Source: Flavobacterium potami
GTDB taxonomy: Bacteria; Bacteroidota; Bacteroidia; Flavobacteriales; Flavobacteriaceae
DNA length: 64,000 nt
NCBI RefSeq assembly: GCF_020026915.1
Contig: NZ_JAINUY010000001.1
Coordinates: 434,001 to 498,000, forward strand
Direction: 5' to 3'
The translations under genes were made by a program, and so were the position numbers. The notes beneath the pieces are model-generated. The model did no database searches, was not told the DNA's origin, and was given only the letters and a program-made list of their open reading frames with translations. This document shows, piece by piece, positions 37,062 through 46,042 of this stretch; the stretch's first letter is position 1, and every line of letters starts with the position of its first letter.

Positions 37062-37082
37062 AGATTGATCTTACATCAATCT
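37062..37082. promoter_or_regulatory. 8-bp inverted repeat, possible operator (AGATTGAT-N5-ATCAATCT)
   Basis: The arms at 37062-37069 and 37075-37082 are exact reverse complements with a 5-base spacer. It resembles an FNR box (TTGAT-N4-ATCAA) but has one base too many in the spacer. It lies between the ccsA remnant and narK. Confidence 0.35.
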
Positions 37083-37448
37083 TCAAAATAGAAATACTTC
37101 TGAAGTAATAGATTTTTTGTCTAAAAATTAGTGAGAAGGGACAAAAGCTAACTAATAATTCTCATAAATACTTATTGTGATTCTTACAAAAAATGACAAT
37201 TCATAATAAAAGATATTTTTTGTATTAGTGTCTTATTATCAATGTTTTAATGTGTTTTTTAAAATGAAATATCTTTTTGTCTCTTAATATGATATTTGTC
37301 ATTATTTGTAAGATTTTAAGCGTCTAATTTTGCTTTTAATTTGAGGGGAGATTTTAAATGTAATTAAAAGTAATTTGGATTTTTATGAGCAATTTATCGC
37401 AGTCTCACACCCAAGAAATAGAAGATAATTAATTAAATTAAAATAGAG
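37083..37448. other. 366-bp region upstream of narK: regulatory DNA
   Basis: The region holds TACTTAT at 37169-37175, a -7 match TAATTTTG at 37325-37332 (closest TTG at 37306-37308, spacing 16, slightly short), and a 15-codon upstream frame at 37385. No gene is seen. Confidence 0.45.
37385..37432 (+). CDS. 15-codon upstream reading frame before narK
   Basis: The frame encodes MSNLSQSHTQEIEDN and stops 16 bases before the narK start. Its SNLSQSH resembles NSLSQSH at the N-terminus of the second NarK (62973, minus strand), so it may be the trimmed front of a lost narK copy, or a leader peptide. Confidence 0.25.
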   Translation: MSNLSQSHTQEIEDN

Positions 37449-39041
37449 ATGAAAACTTGGTTAGATAAATGGAACCCCGATGATGAAGCGTATTGGAATG
37501 CTGGCGGAAGTAAGATTGCTTGGAGAACTTTAACAATAACAACTATTACATTAGTTTTATCATTTGCCTCTTGGTTCATGATGAGTGTTATTGCGGTAAA
37601 ATTACCTGGATTAGGATTTAATTTCTCCAAAGATCAACTTTTTTGGCTAACAGCAATTCCTGGTTTAGCAGCTGGATTTTTGAGAATTATTCACACATTC
37701 TTGCTTCCAATATTTGGAACACGTCATATTGTGTCTTTTGCTACAGCAATTAAATTAATTCCCGTAATCGGAATTGGTTTTGCCATAATGAATGTAAATA
37801 CACCTTTTTGGGTTTTTGCAGTTTTAGCTTTTACAACTGGTTTTGGTGGAGGAGATTTTTCTTCTTATATGCCAAGTACAAGTTTATTTTTTCCGCAAAG
37901 ATTAAAAGGTACTGCTTTAGGAATTCAGGCAGGAATTGGAAATTTTGGAGTTTCTCTGGCACAATTTGTTACGCCAATGGTGATCAGTATTGGAATTTTT
38001 GGAGCATCGACAGTTTTTACAAGTATTGATCCGAAAGAAACTATAACTGTTTTGCAAAATTCATCAATTGAAAAACAAAAGGATGTTTTCGCGGCATTAG
38101 ATGCTGACGTTCAAACCAAAATACTTTCGAATGTCAAGAAAAATGTTGTCGATTCTGTTAGCACAGCGGTAAATTCTACCGATAATGTAATTGTTTTTAC
38201 TTCTCTACCAGTCAAAGTAAAAGCAAAAGCGATTGCAAATGCAAATCCAAAATTGGCAGAAAAAATATTGAACAATATAAGTGCTGAAAACCCTGCTGTT
38301 AAAAACAAACCAATATACTTACAGTCTGCGGCATTTTGGTATGCACCTTTTTTAATTATTATGGCAATTGTAAGTTGGCTCTATTTAAGAAGTATTCCGA
38401 TGAAAGCTTCTGTAAAAGAACAATTGGATATTTTTTCAAATAAGCACACTTGGTATTGTACGGTTACTTATGTAATGACTTTTGGAACTTTTGCAGGTTT
38501 ATCAGCAGCGTTTCCTTTAATGATTAAATTCCTTTATGGAGATTTTCCAAACGCGCCAGATCCATTAGTATATGCATTTTATGGTCCATTAATTGGTTCA
38601 GCTAGCCGTATTGCTTTTGGTTTTGTTGCCGATAAAGTTGGAGGTGCAATTCTAACAACAATAACAGGTTTAGGTATTTTGGCAGGAGCTATAATTTTAG
38701 TAACCCAAGGATTAGTGGCACCAACTAGTATGGATCAGTTTCCTCTATTTGTAGCCGTTATTTTAGCAATGTTCTTTTTTACAGGTGTTGGTAATGCTGG
38801 AACATTTAGACAGTATCCAATTATTTTTAAAGAAAATCAGCGTCAGGCTGCAGGAGTAATAGGATGGACAGCTGCTATAGCCGCTTTTGGACCATTTATT
38901 TTTTCTAAACTAATAGGAAATAATATCTCTTCTAATGGTACTGTAAATCAGTTTTTTATAGGTGTTGCTGTTTTCGCATTATTGGCTACAGCTATCAATT
39001 GGTGGTTCTACAATCGTAAAAATTGTGAAAAGCCAAGTTAA
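37449..39041 (+). CDS. narK: NarK-type nitrate/nitrite transporter (MFS)
   Basis: The protein has 530 aa with twelve expected membrane helices. The nitrate signatures of NarK/NasA are seen as GIQAGIGNFGVSLAQF and, in the second half, FFFTGVGNAGTFRQYP. Between about residues 191 and 292 there is a soluble insertion of about 100 residues rich in Lys, Asp and Val, absent from the standard MFS fold. It would bring nitrate in or exchange it for nitrite. It is the first gene of the nitrate reductase operon (27 bp to the next gene). Confidence 0.93.
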   Translation: MKTWLDKWNPDDEAYWNAGGSKIAWRTLTITTITLVLSFASWFMMSVIAVKLPGLGFNFSKDQLFWLTAIPGLAAGFLRIIHTFLLPIFGTRHIVSFATAIKLIPVIGIGFAIMNVNTPFWVFAVLAFTTGFGGGDFSSYMPSTSLFFPQRLKGTALGIQAGIGNFGVSLAQFVTPMVISIGIFGASTVFTSIDPKETITVLQNSSIEKQKDVFAALDADVQTKILSNVKKNVVDSVSTAVNSTDNVIVFTSLPVKVKAKAIANANPKLAEKILNNISAENPAVKNKPIYLQSAAFWYAPFLIIMAIVSWLYLRSIPMKASVKEQLDIFSNKHTWYCTVTYVMTFGTFAGLSAAFPLMIKFLYGDFPNAPDPLVYAFYGPLIGSASRIAFGFVADKVGGAILTTITGLGILAGAIILVTQGLVAPTSMDQFPLFVAVILAMFFFTGVGNAGTFRQYPIIFKENQRQAAGVIGWTAAIAAFGPFIFSKLIGNNISSNGTVNQFFIGVAVFALLATAINWWFYNRKNCEKPS

Positions 39042-39068
39042 ATAAAGTAATCATTTGAATTTATTAAA

Positions 39069-40118
39069 ATGAAAGATAAAACATTTAATAGCAAAGCATT
39101 ATTGGTTGCAAGTTTAGTTTCTATATTAACAATAGTGCTTGTTTTTTATGGTTCTAGAGAATTGCAAAATTTTGATGCCGCATTAGTTACCTATTTATTT
39201 GGAACCGTATTTGCTTTTTTTGGAATAGTATATCGATACACCGTCTGGCTGCAAAGACCTCCAACTTGGATGTATTTTAAAAGAAGTTTAAAATTTCTGT
39301 TTACTGGAAAAATCTTCTCGCATTTATGGTTTTTAGGAAAAGAATCAGTGCAGAATATTCTAGTTCAAAAGTTTATTTATCCAAGAGGTAAATGGCGCTG
39401 GTTTGCACATTTTTGTATTGCAATTGGTTGTTTGTCGGCATTTGCAATTACTATTCCGCTTACATTTGGATGGATTCATTTTACTTTGGCGCCCAATTCT
39501 ATTTCGATTTATGAGGCTCATTTCTTCGGATTCAAAATGATGGATTTTCAAATTAATTCCTTTTTGGCATTTTTAATATTTCATGCCTTAAACTGGTCTT
39601 CATGGTTAGTAATTATTGGTTCAGTTTATTATTTAAGAAGAAGATTAACCAATCCTGGCTTAATTGCTACACAAACATTTGAAGGTGATTTGCTGCCTCT
39701 TATTTTATTAATCGCAATTTCAGTTACAGGATTATGCCTGACCTATTCTTACCAATTTATGAAAGGTTTTGCGTATGATTTTCTTGCTGTAATTCATGCC
39801 GTTACCGTAATTATGTTTTTGATTTGGATTCCGTTTGGGAAATTCTTTCATATCATTCAGCGTCCAGCCCAAATTGGAGCACACATATACAAACAGGAAG
39901 GAATTAAAAAAGGAATGGCTGTTTGTCCGCATACGGGAGAAGAGTTTGCAACAAAACTTCATATAAGCGATTTAAAAATTGTAACCAAAGAATTAGGTTT
40001 CGATTTTAGTCACGAAGACGGAACTTCTCATCTTGATTTAAGTCCTGAAGGAAAAAGATCGCGTCTAGCACAAGCACATTTAAAAGCCCGACAAGAAGGC
40101 GGAAATTTATTTGGATAA
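39069..40118 (+). CDS. Cytochrome-b-like membrane protein of the nitrate reductase operon
   Basis: The protein has 349 aa. It has two N-terminal helices (about 9-28, 40-58), then four or five further helices with conserved-looking histidines (HFCIAIG, LIFHALNW, YDFLAVIHAVTV, GKFFHIIQRP), suggestive of a haem b quinol-oxidising subunit resembling NarI or HdrE. The last about 80 residues are soluble. Similar proteins are often labelled MFS transporter, which the helix number and His pattern do not support. It likely passes quinol electrons to the reductase encoded 97 bp downstream. Role inferred from pattern and place. Confidence 0.6.
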   Translation: MKDKTFNSKALLVASLVSILTIVLVFYGSRELQNFDAALVTYLFGTVFAFFGIVYRYTVWLQRPPTWMYFKRSLKFLFTGKIFSHLWFLGKESVQNILVQKFIYPRGKWRWFAHFCIAIGCLSAFAITIPLTFGWIHFTLAPNSISIYEAHFFGFKMMDFQINSFLAFLIFHALNWSSWLVIIGSVYYLRRRLTNPGLIATQTFEGDLLPLILLIAISVTGLCLTYSYQFMKGFAYDFLAVIHAVTVIMFLIWIPFGKFFHIIQRPAQIGAHIYKQEGIKKGMAVCPHTGEEFATKLHISDLKIVTKELGFDFSHEDGTSHLDLSPEGKRSRLAQAHLKARQEGGNLFG

Positions 40119-40130
40119 TATTTTAAGTTA

Positions 40131-40200
40131 AAAAGTTTCAAGTTTCAGGTTTCAAGTTGTCAATAGGAATTTGAAACTTGAAACCTGAAGCCTGAAACAA
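40131..40200. repeat. 7-bp repeat hairpin (TTTCARG / GAAACYT)
   Basis: TTTCAAG/TTTCAGG units at 40135-40158 are mirrored by GAAACTT/GAAACCT units at 40172-40198, which makes a long imperfect hairpin inside the nitrate operon, just before the catalytic subunit gene. Confidence 0.65.
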
Positions 40201-40215
40201 AAACAAACAAAAAAA

Positions 40216-42432
40216 ATGGCAAAACTACCAATAGATATAGAACAAATTATAGACGTTTTTGGACCACATAAAAATTATGCGCCTGTTGACGGTTATGAAG
40301 GTCGAGACGAGCCAGATGAGGTTGTAAAAACACACTGTTGTTTCTGTGGAATGCAATGTGGAATTCAACTATTAGTTAAAGAAAATAAAGTTGTAGGTTT
40401 TGAACCTTGGATGGAATTTCCTTTCAATGAAGGCCGTTTGTGTCCAAAAGGAGTACAGCGTTATTTGCAAAATAATCACCCCGACAGACTTCTTCATCCT
40501 GTGCAAAGAGTAGAAGGAAAAGGGTTTGAAAAAATTTCTTGGGATGATGCAATGGATAAAACGGTTTCTGAAATAAAAAGAATTCAGGAAAAATACGGAA
40601 AACATGCTTTCTCAATGTTATCAGGCGTTTCATTAACCAATGAAAAAAGTTATTTGGTTGGAAAATTTGCCCGCGTTGCTTTAAAAACAAGAAATTTAGA
40701 TTACAACGGAAGACTTTGTATGGTAAGCGCTGGAGCTGGAAATAAAAAAGCGTTTGGTCTGGATCGAGCTTCAAACAATTATTCTGATTTAGAATATGCT
40801 GAAGTAATTATAGTAACTGGAGCCAATATTAGCGAGACTTTTCCAACTCTGACTCATTGGATTTGGAAAGCCAGAGATCGCGGTGCTAAGTTAATTGTAG
40901 TTGATCCAAGAATGATTCCTCTTGCTAGAACGGCTGATATTCACTTAGACGTTAGACCAGGAACCGATTCTGCTTTGTATGGTGCAATGTTGAAGTATTT
41001 GGTAGATCATGATTTGTTAGATCACGATTTTATAGATAATCATACATCAGGATTTCAAGAAACAATAGATGCCGTAAAAGATTATACTTTAGAGTGGGCA
41101 GAAGAAGTTACAGGAATTGATAAGAATAAAATTAAAGAGGCTGCCGAATTATGGGGAAAAGCCAAGACAAGTTTTTTACTTCACGCACGTGGAATAGAGC
41201 ATCATTCAAAAGGTGTTGATAATGTTGTAGGCTGTATTAATTTGGTTCTTGCAACAGGAAGAATCGGAAAACCATATTGCGGTTACGGAACAATTACTGG
41301 ACAAGGGAATGGTCAGGGTGGTAGAGAACATGGACACAAATGCGATCAATTGCCAGGAAATAGAGATATTGAAAATCCGGAACACCGTAAATATGTTTCT
41401 GAAGTCTGGGGTATCGATGAAAAAGATTTACCTCGAACAGGACTTACTGCCTATGAAATTATCGAAGCCATTCATCGAGATGAAATCAAAGGATTAATCT
41501 CGCTTTGTTTCAATCCGTTGGTTTCGCTGCCAAACAATAATTATGTACGTTCAGCTTTAGAAAAGTTAGAATTTTATGTTTGTATAGATTTCTTTTTAAA
41601 TGAAACCGCAAGACATGCCGATATTGTTTTGGCAGGATCTTTACAGGAAGAAGAAGAAGGAACAACAACCTCTGCAGAGGGAAGAGTTATTCGTATTAGA
41701 CAAGCGGTCACGCCTCCAGGTGAGGCAAGAACAGATACTTCGATTTTATTAGAAATTGCTAAGAGACTAGGTGAAGAGGATAAATTCACATACCATAATA
41801 GTGAAGAAATCTTTAATGAATTGAGGGTAGCGTCTAAAGGAGGAACTGCAGATTATTTCGGAATTACCTATAAAAAAGTCGAAGACAACATGGGCGTTTT
41901 CTGGCCATGTCCAACAGAAGATCATCCTGGAACTCCAAGATTATGGGAAGACAGAAAGTTTAAAACTCCAGATGGAAAAGCACATTTTAATCCAGCGCCA
42001 TATAAACTTCCTGGTGAAGTAACAGATGAAAAATATCCAGTTATATTGACAACTGGACGTGTAGTTTCGCAATATTTGAGCGGTACGCAAACTCGAAGAA
42101 TTGGAAAACTAGTTGATCAGTTTCCAGAACCAATGGTAGAAATTCATCCAGAAATGGCAATGAAATATAATATCAAACAACGCGAAATGGTTAAGGTTGT
42201 AACCAGAAGAGGTGAAGGAGTTTTTCCTGCCAATATTGTAGAAACAATTAGAAAAGACACTGTTTTTATTCCGTATCACTGGCCAGGTACAAAGTCAGCC
42301 AATCAATTGACACCTGGAACTTTAGATCCAATTTCAAAAATTCCGGAGTTTAAAGTTTGTGCCTGCCAATTATTTCCGATGGGAACAATTGCGCCGCCAG
42401 CAAAAGAATCTAAAGCTTATGCAAGTGTTTAA
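40216..42432 (+). CDS. Molybdopterin nitrate reductase catalytic subunit (Nas/Nap-like)
   Basis: The protein has 738 aa of the molybdopterin oxidoreductase family. An N-terminal 4Fe-4S site is formed by Cys41, Cys44, Cys48 and Cys76. The expected Mo-ligand Cys168 lies in [12 protein letters not shown], and the cofactor loops include VDPRMIPLA and [20 protein letters not shown], close to the NasA/NapA group. The C-terminal molybdopterin-binding domain (about 615-720) is present. There is no Tat signal, so it would stay in the cytoplasm unless carried by a partner. It reduces nitrate to nitrite. Neighbours encode a cytochrome b, 4Fe-4S and Rieske proteins, suggesting electrons from quinol rather than NADPH. 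Confidence 0.9.
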   Translation: MAKLPIDIEQIIDVFGPHKNYAPVDGYEGRDEPDEVVKTHCCFCGMQCGIQLLVKENKVVGFEPWMEFPFNEGRLCPKGVQRYLQNNHPDRLLHPVQRVEGKGFEKISWDDAMDKTVSEIKRIQEKYGKHAFSMLSGVSLTNEKSYLVGKFARVALKTRNLDYNGRLCMVSAGAGNKKAFGLDRASNNYSDLEYAEVIIVTGANISETFPTLTHWIWKARDRGAKLIVVDPRMIPLARTADIHLDVRPGTDSALYGAMLKYLVDHDLLDHDFIDNHTSGFQETIDAVKDYTLEWAEEVTGIDKNKIKEAAELWGKAKTSFLLHARGIEHHSKGVDNVVGCINLVLATGRIGKPYCGYGTITGQGNGQGGREHGHKCDQLPGNRDIENPEHRKYVSEVWGIDEKDLPRTGLTAYEIIEAIHRDEIKGLISLCFNPLVSLPNNNYVRSALEKLEFYVCIDFFLNETARHADIVLAGSLQEEEEGTTTSAEGRVIRIRQAVTPPGEARTDTSILLEIAKRLGEEDKFTYHNSEEIFNELRVASKGGTADYFGITYKKVEDNMGVFWPCPTEDHPGTPRLWEDRKFKTPDGKAHFNPAPYKLPGEVTDEKYPVILTTGRVVSQYLSGTQTRRIGKLVDQFPEPMVEIHPEMAMKYNIKQREMVKVVTRRGEGVFPANIVETIRKDTVFIPYHWPGTKSANQLTPGTLDPISKIPEFKVCACQLFPMGTIAPPAKESKAYASV

Positions 42433-42450
42433 TCTATATAAAAGCAATTT

Positions 42451-43020
42451 ATGAACTTAACAAATTTTAATACAAGCGAAGAGTTTTTTGTAGATATGCA
42501 ACGCTGTATAGGTTGTAAAGCCTGTGAAATGGCTTGCGCCGAATGTGAAACAAATGGACAGCAGACTTTAATTAGTGTTAATTATGTAGATAGAGCTTCG
42601 ACAATTCAAACAACCGTTCAGGTTTGTATGCATTGCGAAGATCCTGTGTGCGCCAATGTTTGTCCAGCAGATGCAATTTCGCAAGATGAATTTGGCGTTG
42701 TACATTCTGCAAGCACAGAAAGATGTATTGGCTGTTCAAACTGCGTTATGGCTTGTCCATTTGGAGTTCCGAAAAAAGTCGAAGAATATGATTTGATGAT
42801 GAAATGTACCATGTGTTATGACAGAACCAGTATTGGTAAAAAACCAATGTGTGCTACAGTTTGTCCAAGTGGTGCTTTATTTTACGGAACAAGAGAGCAA
42901 ATTGAAGAAATGAGACCAAATACTACACCTATAAATAATTTTATTTTTGGTAAAGAAAAAGTAAAAACAAAGGTCAATATTATGATGCCAAAAGGCAGTA
43001 CAGAATTACGAATTTATTAA
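42451..43020 (+). CDS. 4Fe-4S dicluster electron-transfer subunit (DmsB/NrfC-like)
   Basis: The protein has 189 aa and four cysteine groups in the order found in DmsB/NrfC proteins: CIGCKACEMAC, CMHCEDPVCANVC, CIGCSNCVMAC and CTMCYDR with MCATVC. This set can hold four 4Fe-4S clusters and forms an electron wire between a membrane donor and a molybdoenzyme. No signal sequence is visible, matching the catalytic subunit encoded 18 bp upstream. The Rieske gene follows after 10 bp. Confidence 0.92.
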   Translation: MNLTNFNTSEEFFVDMQRCIGCKACEMACAECETNGQQTLISVNYVDRASTIQTTVQVCMHCEDPVCANVCPADAISQDEFGVVHSASTERCIGCSNCVMACPFGVPKKVEEYDLMMKCTMCYDRTSIGKKPMCATVCPSGALFYGTREQIEEMRPNTTPINNFIFGKEKVKTKVNIMMPKGSTELRIY

Positions 43021-43030
43021 TTTTCGAGTC

Positions 43031-43549
43031 ATGTCTAAAGAAGATAATCTAAATCAAAATTGGAAGAAAGATTTTCCAATAAAAAAACAAGAATCAACTC
43101 AAGTCAGTCGACGCGATTTTGCTAAATTTCTGACCTTTGTTTCTGGCGGATTGATGGTTGGTAGCGGTTTTGTTACTGCAAAAGCCTTTTTATTGCCGAA
43201 AGAAGAAGTTCAGGGAGAACATTTTATTTGTAATAAAGAAGATGTTCCCGTTGGCGGAACGAGAGGGTTTGTTTTAGAGGGCAGCACAATTCCTTATATT
43301 TTAATACATCTTGAAAGCGGAGAATTTAGAGCTTACGAGCAAAAATGTACGCATCTTTCGTGCTCTGTATTTTACAAACCAGGCACAGGAATTATACATT
43401 GTCCATGTCATGAAGGCTCATTTGATGCTTTTACAGGAGATGTAATTGCTGGTCCACCGCCAAGAGCTTTGCCACAGTTGGAAGTGGTTTTTAAAGAAAA
43501 TGCGGTTTATGTTAAAGCATTGATTGAAAATGAAAAGAAAGAAAGCTAA
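43031..43549 (+). CDS. Rieske 2Fe-2S protein with Tat-like anchor
   Basis: The protein has 172 aa. SRRDF (26-30) followed by a hydrophobic helix (about 32-50) looks like a twin-arginine signal anchor. The cluster motif is Cys106-T-His108 and Cys124-x-x-His127, and Cys111 and Cys126 sit where the bc1-type Rieske disulfide forms. So it resembles the high-potential cytochrome bc1 type, placed outside the membrane. In this operon it may take electrons from quinol. It lies 10 bp from the 4Fe-4S gene and 15 bp from the next. Confidence 0.9.
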   Translation: MSKEDNLNQNWKKDFPIKKQESTQVSRRDFAKFLTFVSGGLMVGSGFVTAKAFLLPKEEVQGEHFICNKEDVPVGGTRGFVLEGSTIPYILIHLESGEFRAYEQKCTHLSCSVFYKPGTGIIHCPCHEGSFDAFTGDVIAGPPPRALPQLEVVFKENAVYVKALIENEKKES

Positions 43550-43564
43550 TTTAAATTTTGAATT

Positions 43565-43813
43565 ATGAGTACATTTAGAAGAAGCCAAAACCGAGCAAAT
43601 CCAAATAAGCTAAACAATATACTTTCGACACTTATTTTTATTTTGATCTTAAATGTAAGCATTCAGATTTGGCTTTTATATGCCTCTTTAAATAATGCTT
43701 TAGATAATAATAAAGAAATTTTAATACCTGCATTTATTGCATCTGTAATCCTTTTTCTTATCGGATTTTCGTGGCTATATTATCTTCCAAAAGGAAATTT
43801 TAAAAAGAAATAA
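43565..43813 (+). CDS. Small two-helix membrane protein of the nitrate reductase operon
   Basis: The protein has 82 aa, with an Arg/Asn-rich N-terminus, two clear helices (about 19-43 and 52-74) and a lysine-rich end. I do not recognise a family with certainty. Its place right behind the Rieske gene (15 bp) suggests a membrane anchor or assembly subunit of the reductase complex. Confidence 0.7.
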   Translation: MSTFRRSQNRANPNKLNNILSTLIFILILNVSIQIWLLYASLNNALDNNKEILIPAFIASVILFLIGFSWLYYLPKGNFKKK

Positions 43814-43901
43814 CTATTTCTTTTTAGGTTTAGCAGTTTTTTATAAAGCTATTTGAAGGAATTAGGTTAAATTTATATTTTAAAAAAATAATATACAGAG
43901 A

Positions 43902-43944
43902 TTGTAACTAAGTAAAAATACTTATATTTGTAATAAGTATTTTT
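43902..43944 (+). promoter_or_regulatory. moeA promoter overlapped by a perfect 12-bp inverted repeat
   Basis: TTG (43902-43904), 18 bp, and TATATTTG (43923-43930) form a full Bacteroidota promoter with a predicted start at about 43937. The arms AAAAATACTTAT (43914-43925) and ATAAGTATTTTT (43933-43944) are exact reverse complements and overlap the -7 box. That placement suits a repressor or regulator site. Confidence 0.65.
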
Positions 43945-43965
43945 CGCTTTTAATATATATTAGTA

Positions 43966-45138
43966 ATGATTGAAGTACAAGAAGCCTTAGAAATTGTAGC
44001 GGCTAACAGCTCTAATTTGTCAACGCAAAAGCTTGCAGTTAAAAAAGCACTTGGATATGTTTTAGCAGAAACAATTTATTCGCCAATTGCAATGCCTCCT
44101 TTTAGACAATCTGCAATGGATGGTTACGCTTTTATTCATTCAGAAAGACATCAGTTTGATATTGTTGGAATTTCGCAGGCTGGAGATCATGCTAATATCA
44201 AACTAAAAGAAAACGAAGCCATTCGAATTTTTACAGGAGCTTATGTTCCGGATAGTGCTGATACAGTAATCATGCAGGAACATGTAATGGCAAATGAAAA
44301 TTCAATTTTAATTGCAAAAAAGCCAGAACCTTTTGCTAATATCAGAAACAAAGGCGAACAAATTAATATTGAAGAGGTCGTTTTTGAAGCTAATACAGTA
44401 ATAACGCCGGCAGCCATCGGATTTTTAGCTTGTTTAGGTATTACAGAAATTACAGTTTATAAAAAACCTAAAGTAGCCATTTTAGTGACAGGAAACGAAT
44501 TGGTGAAACCAGGTAAAAAACTTTCAAAAGGAAAAATTTATGAAAGTAATTCAGTAATGTTGGAGGCGGCACTTCAAACAATTGGGATTAATAAGATTAA
44601 AATTCATAGAGTTAAAGACAATTTAAAAGCTACAAAGAATGCTTTAAAATCAATTTTGGAAGAAAATGATGTTGTTTTAATTTCTGGCGGAATTTCAGTT
44701 GGAGATTACGATTTTGTTAAAGAAGCATTATTGAAAAATGGAGTTAAAGAGCTTTTTTATAAAATAAATCAAAAACCAGGAAAACCAATGTTTTTTGGGG
44801 CAAAAAAAGATACTTTGGTCTTTGCACTTCCGGGAAATCCGGCATCGTCGCTGACTAATTTTTACATCTACGTATTTCCTGCAATCCGAAACAGAATGGG
44901 ATTTTCGAATACACATTTACCGAAAATTGTACGTAAATTAAATAGTTCAATAGAGAACAAAACGGGTAAAACACTTTTTCTAAAAGCCTTATACGACGAA
45001 AAGAATGTAACCATTCTAGAAGGACAAAGTTCAGCAATGCTTAATTCTTTTGCCATCGCTAATGGTTTGGTAATTGTGCCACAAGAGGTTGAAAATATAA
45101 AAAAAGGACAATTGGTTACAGTATTGCCGATTGATTAG
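43966..45138 (+). CDS. moeA: Molybdopterin molybdenumtransferase
   Basis: The protein has 390 aa, typical of MoeA. Family blocks seen are MPPFRQSAMDGYAF, GAYVPDSADTVIMQE, ILVTGNEL, ISGGISVGDYDFVK and FALPGNPASS. It inserts molybdate into adenylylated molybdopterin to give the cofactor that both nitrate reductases here need. It starts a run of cofactor genes but is separated from mobA by 328 bp of repeats, so it may be transcribed alone from the promoter at 43902. Confidence 0.95.
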   Translation: MIEVQEALEIVAANSSNLSTQKLAVKKALGYVLAETIYSPIAMPPFRQSAMDGYAFIHSERHQFDIVGISQAGDHANIKLKENEAIRIFTGAYVPDSADTVIMQEHVMANENSILIAKKPEPFANIRNKGEQINIEEVVFEANTVITPAAIGFLACLGITEITVYKKPKVAILVTGNELVKPGKKLSKGKIYESNSVMLEAALQTIGINKIKIHRVKDNLKATKNALKSILEENDVVLISGGISVGDYDFVKEALLKNGVKELFYKINQKPGKPMFFGAKKDTLVFALPGNPASSLTNFYIYVFPAIRNRMGFSNTHLPKIVRKLNSSIENKTGKTLFLKALYDEKNVTILEGQSSAMLNSFAIANGLVIVPQEVENIKKGQLVTVLPID

Positions 45139-45151
45139 ACTTTTTTTGAAG

Positions 45152-45308
45152 ATAGAGAATAGAGAATAGAGAATAGAGAATAGAGAATAGAGAATAGAGA
45201 ATAGAGAATAGAGAATAGAGAATAGAGAATAGAGAATAGAGAATAGAGAATAGAGAATAGAGAATAGAATATAGAGGAAAGAGGAAAGAGGAAAGAGGAA
45301 AGAGGAAG
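45152..45308. repeat. Microsatellite of 7-bp units (AGAGAAT)n then (GAGGAAA)n
   Basis: About 16-17 near-perfect copies of AGAGAAT run from 45152 to 45268, followed by about five copies of GAGGAAA. Pure arrays of this size are prone to slippage, so the copy number may vary between strains or cells. Confidence 0.9.
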
Positions 45309-45375
45309 GATTTTTTGGAAAACTATTGAAAGCACTGTGTAAATAAAAACATAACCATTATTTTCTAACATTAGA

Positions 45376-45455
45376 ACACAAGCCAGAAACTTGAAACTTG
45401 AAACCTGAAACTTGAAACCTGAAACTTGAAACCAGAAACAAAATCAACCTGAAAC
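45376..45455. repeat. 7-bp GAAACYT tandem repeat before mobA
   Basis: GAAACTT and GAAACCT units alternate in phase for about eight copies, then degrade into GAAACAA types up to the mobA start region. The same unit occurs at 40135-40198 and 53103-53300. Confidence 0.8.
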
Positions 45456-45466
45456 AAAAAGAAACC

Positions 45467-46036
45467 ATGGAAATATCAGTATTTATTCTTTGCGGAGGAA
45501 AAAGCACCAGAATGCAGTCAGAAAAAGGATTGGTTTTGTTTCAAAATAAGCCATTCATTGAGCATATTATTCAGGCAATTTTGCCAATAACAGATAACAT
45601 CAAACTGATTACAGCATCAAAAGAATATGATTATCTGGAATATGAAAAAATTCCAGATTTGGTTTTAGATAAAGGTCCGATTGGCGGAATTTACACTGCC
45701 TTGTCACATTCTGAAACTGAATTTAATTTGATTTTAAGCTGTGATATTCCGTTAATTTCAACCGAATTATTACAGGAATTAATTTCAAAACATACCAAAG
45801 AAGCTTGTATTACGATTTTTGCTTCAGAAAGTAAAACACATCCGTTAATTGGTATTTATTCCAAAACTATTGTTCCGACAATCAAAGAAGCAATCGAATC
45901 TAACGAATTAAAAATGATGGATTTGCTGGCTAAATTACCACATCAAATCATCAATATAGAAGAAAGTGAAAACTTTCATTTAACCAATATTAATTCGGCT
46001 GACGAATTAAACGACCTGAATATCAATTTAACTTAA
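45467..46036 (+). CDS. mobA: Molybdenum cofactor guanylyltransferase
   Basis: The protein has 189 aa. The nucleotidyltransferase opening FILCGGKSTRMQSEKGLV, the GPIGGIYTAL block and the metal-binding SCDIPLIS identify MobA. It attaches GMP to Mo-molybdopterin, giving the bis-MGD form used by NasA/NapA-type reductases, which fits both molybdoenzymes here. cobA follows after 6 bp. Confidence 0.93.
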   Translation: MEISVFILCGGKSTRMQSEKGLVLFQNKPFIEHIIQAILPITDNIKLITASKEYDYLEYEKIPDLVLDKGPIGGIYTALSHSETEFNLILSCDIPLISTELLQELISKHTKEACITIFASESKTHPLIGIYSKTIVPTIKEAIESNELKMMDLLAKLPHQIINIEESENFHLTNINSADELNDLNINLT

Positions 46037-46042
46037 AAGACT

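Larger units (their letters stand above)
45139..45466. other. 328-bp repeat-filled gap between moeA and mobA
   Basis: The gap is almost all short-period repeat (7-bp arrays at 45152-45308 and 45376-45455). A minus-strand frame of 78 codons runs through it, but encodes only repeats of SILYSLF and is an artefact. Confidence 0.75.

Noticed and set aside
37062..37082. True FNR box before narK
   Set aside because: The spacer is 5 bases instead of 4, and it is far (about 370 bp) from the narK start; kept only as a low-confidence inverted repeat.
39069..40118. MFS transporter label for the cytochrome-b-like protein
   Set aside because: It has six or seven helices, conserved-looking histidines and a soluble tail rather than a twelve-helix MFS pattern.
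45135..45371. Minus-strand 78-codon frame over the 7-bp array
   Set aside because: It translates only the repeat as SILYSLF units; the 7-bp period keeps it open by composition.
45152..45455. Regular repeats resembling a CRISPR array
   Set aside because: The units are 7 bp, contiguous and without unique spacers, and no cas gene is nearby.
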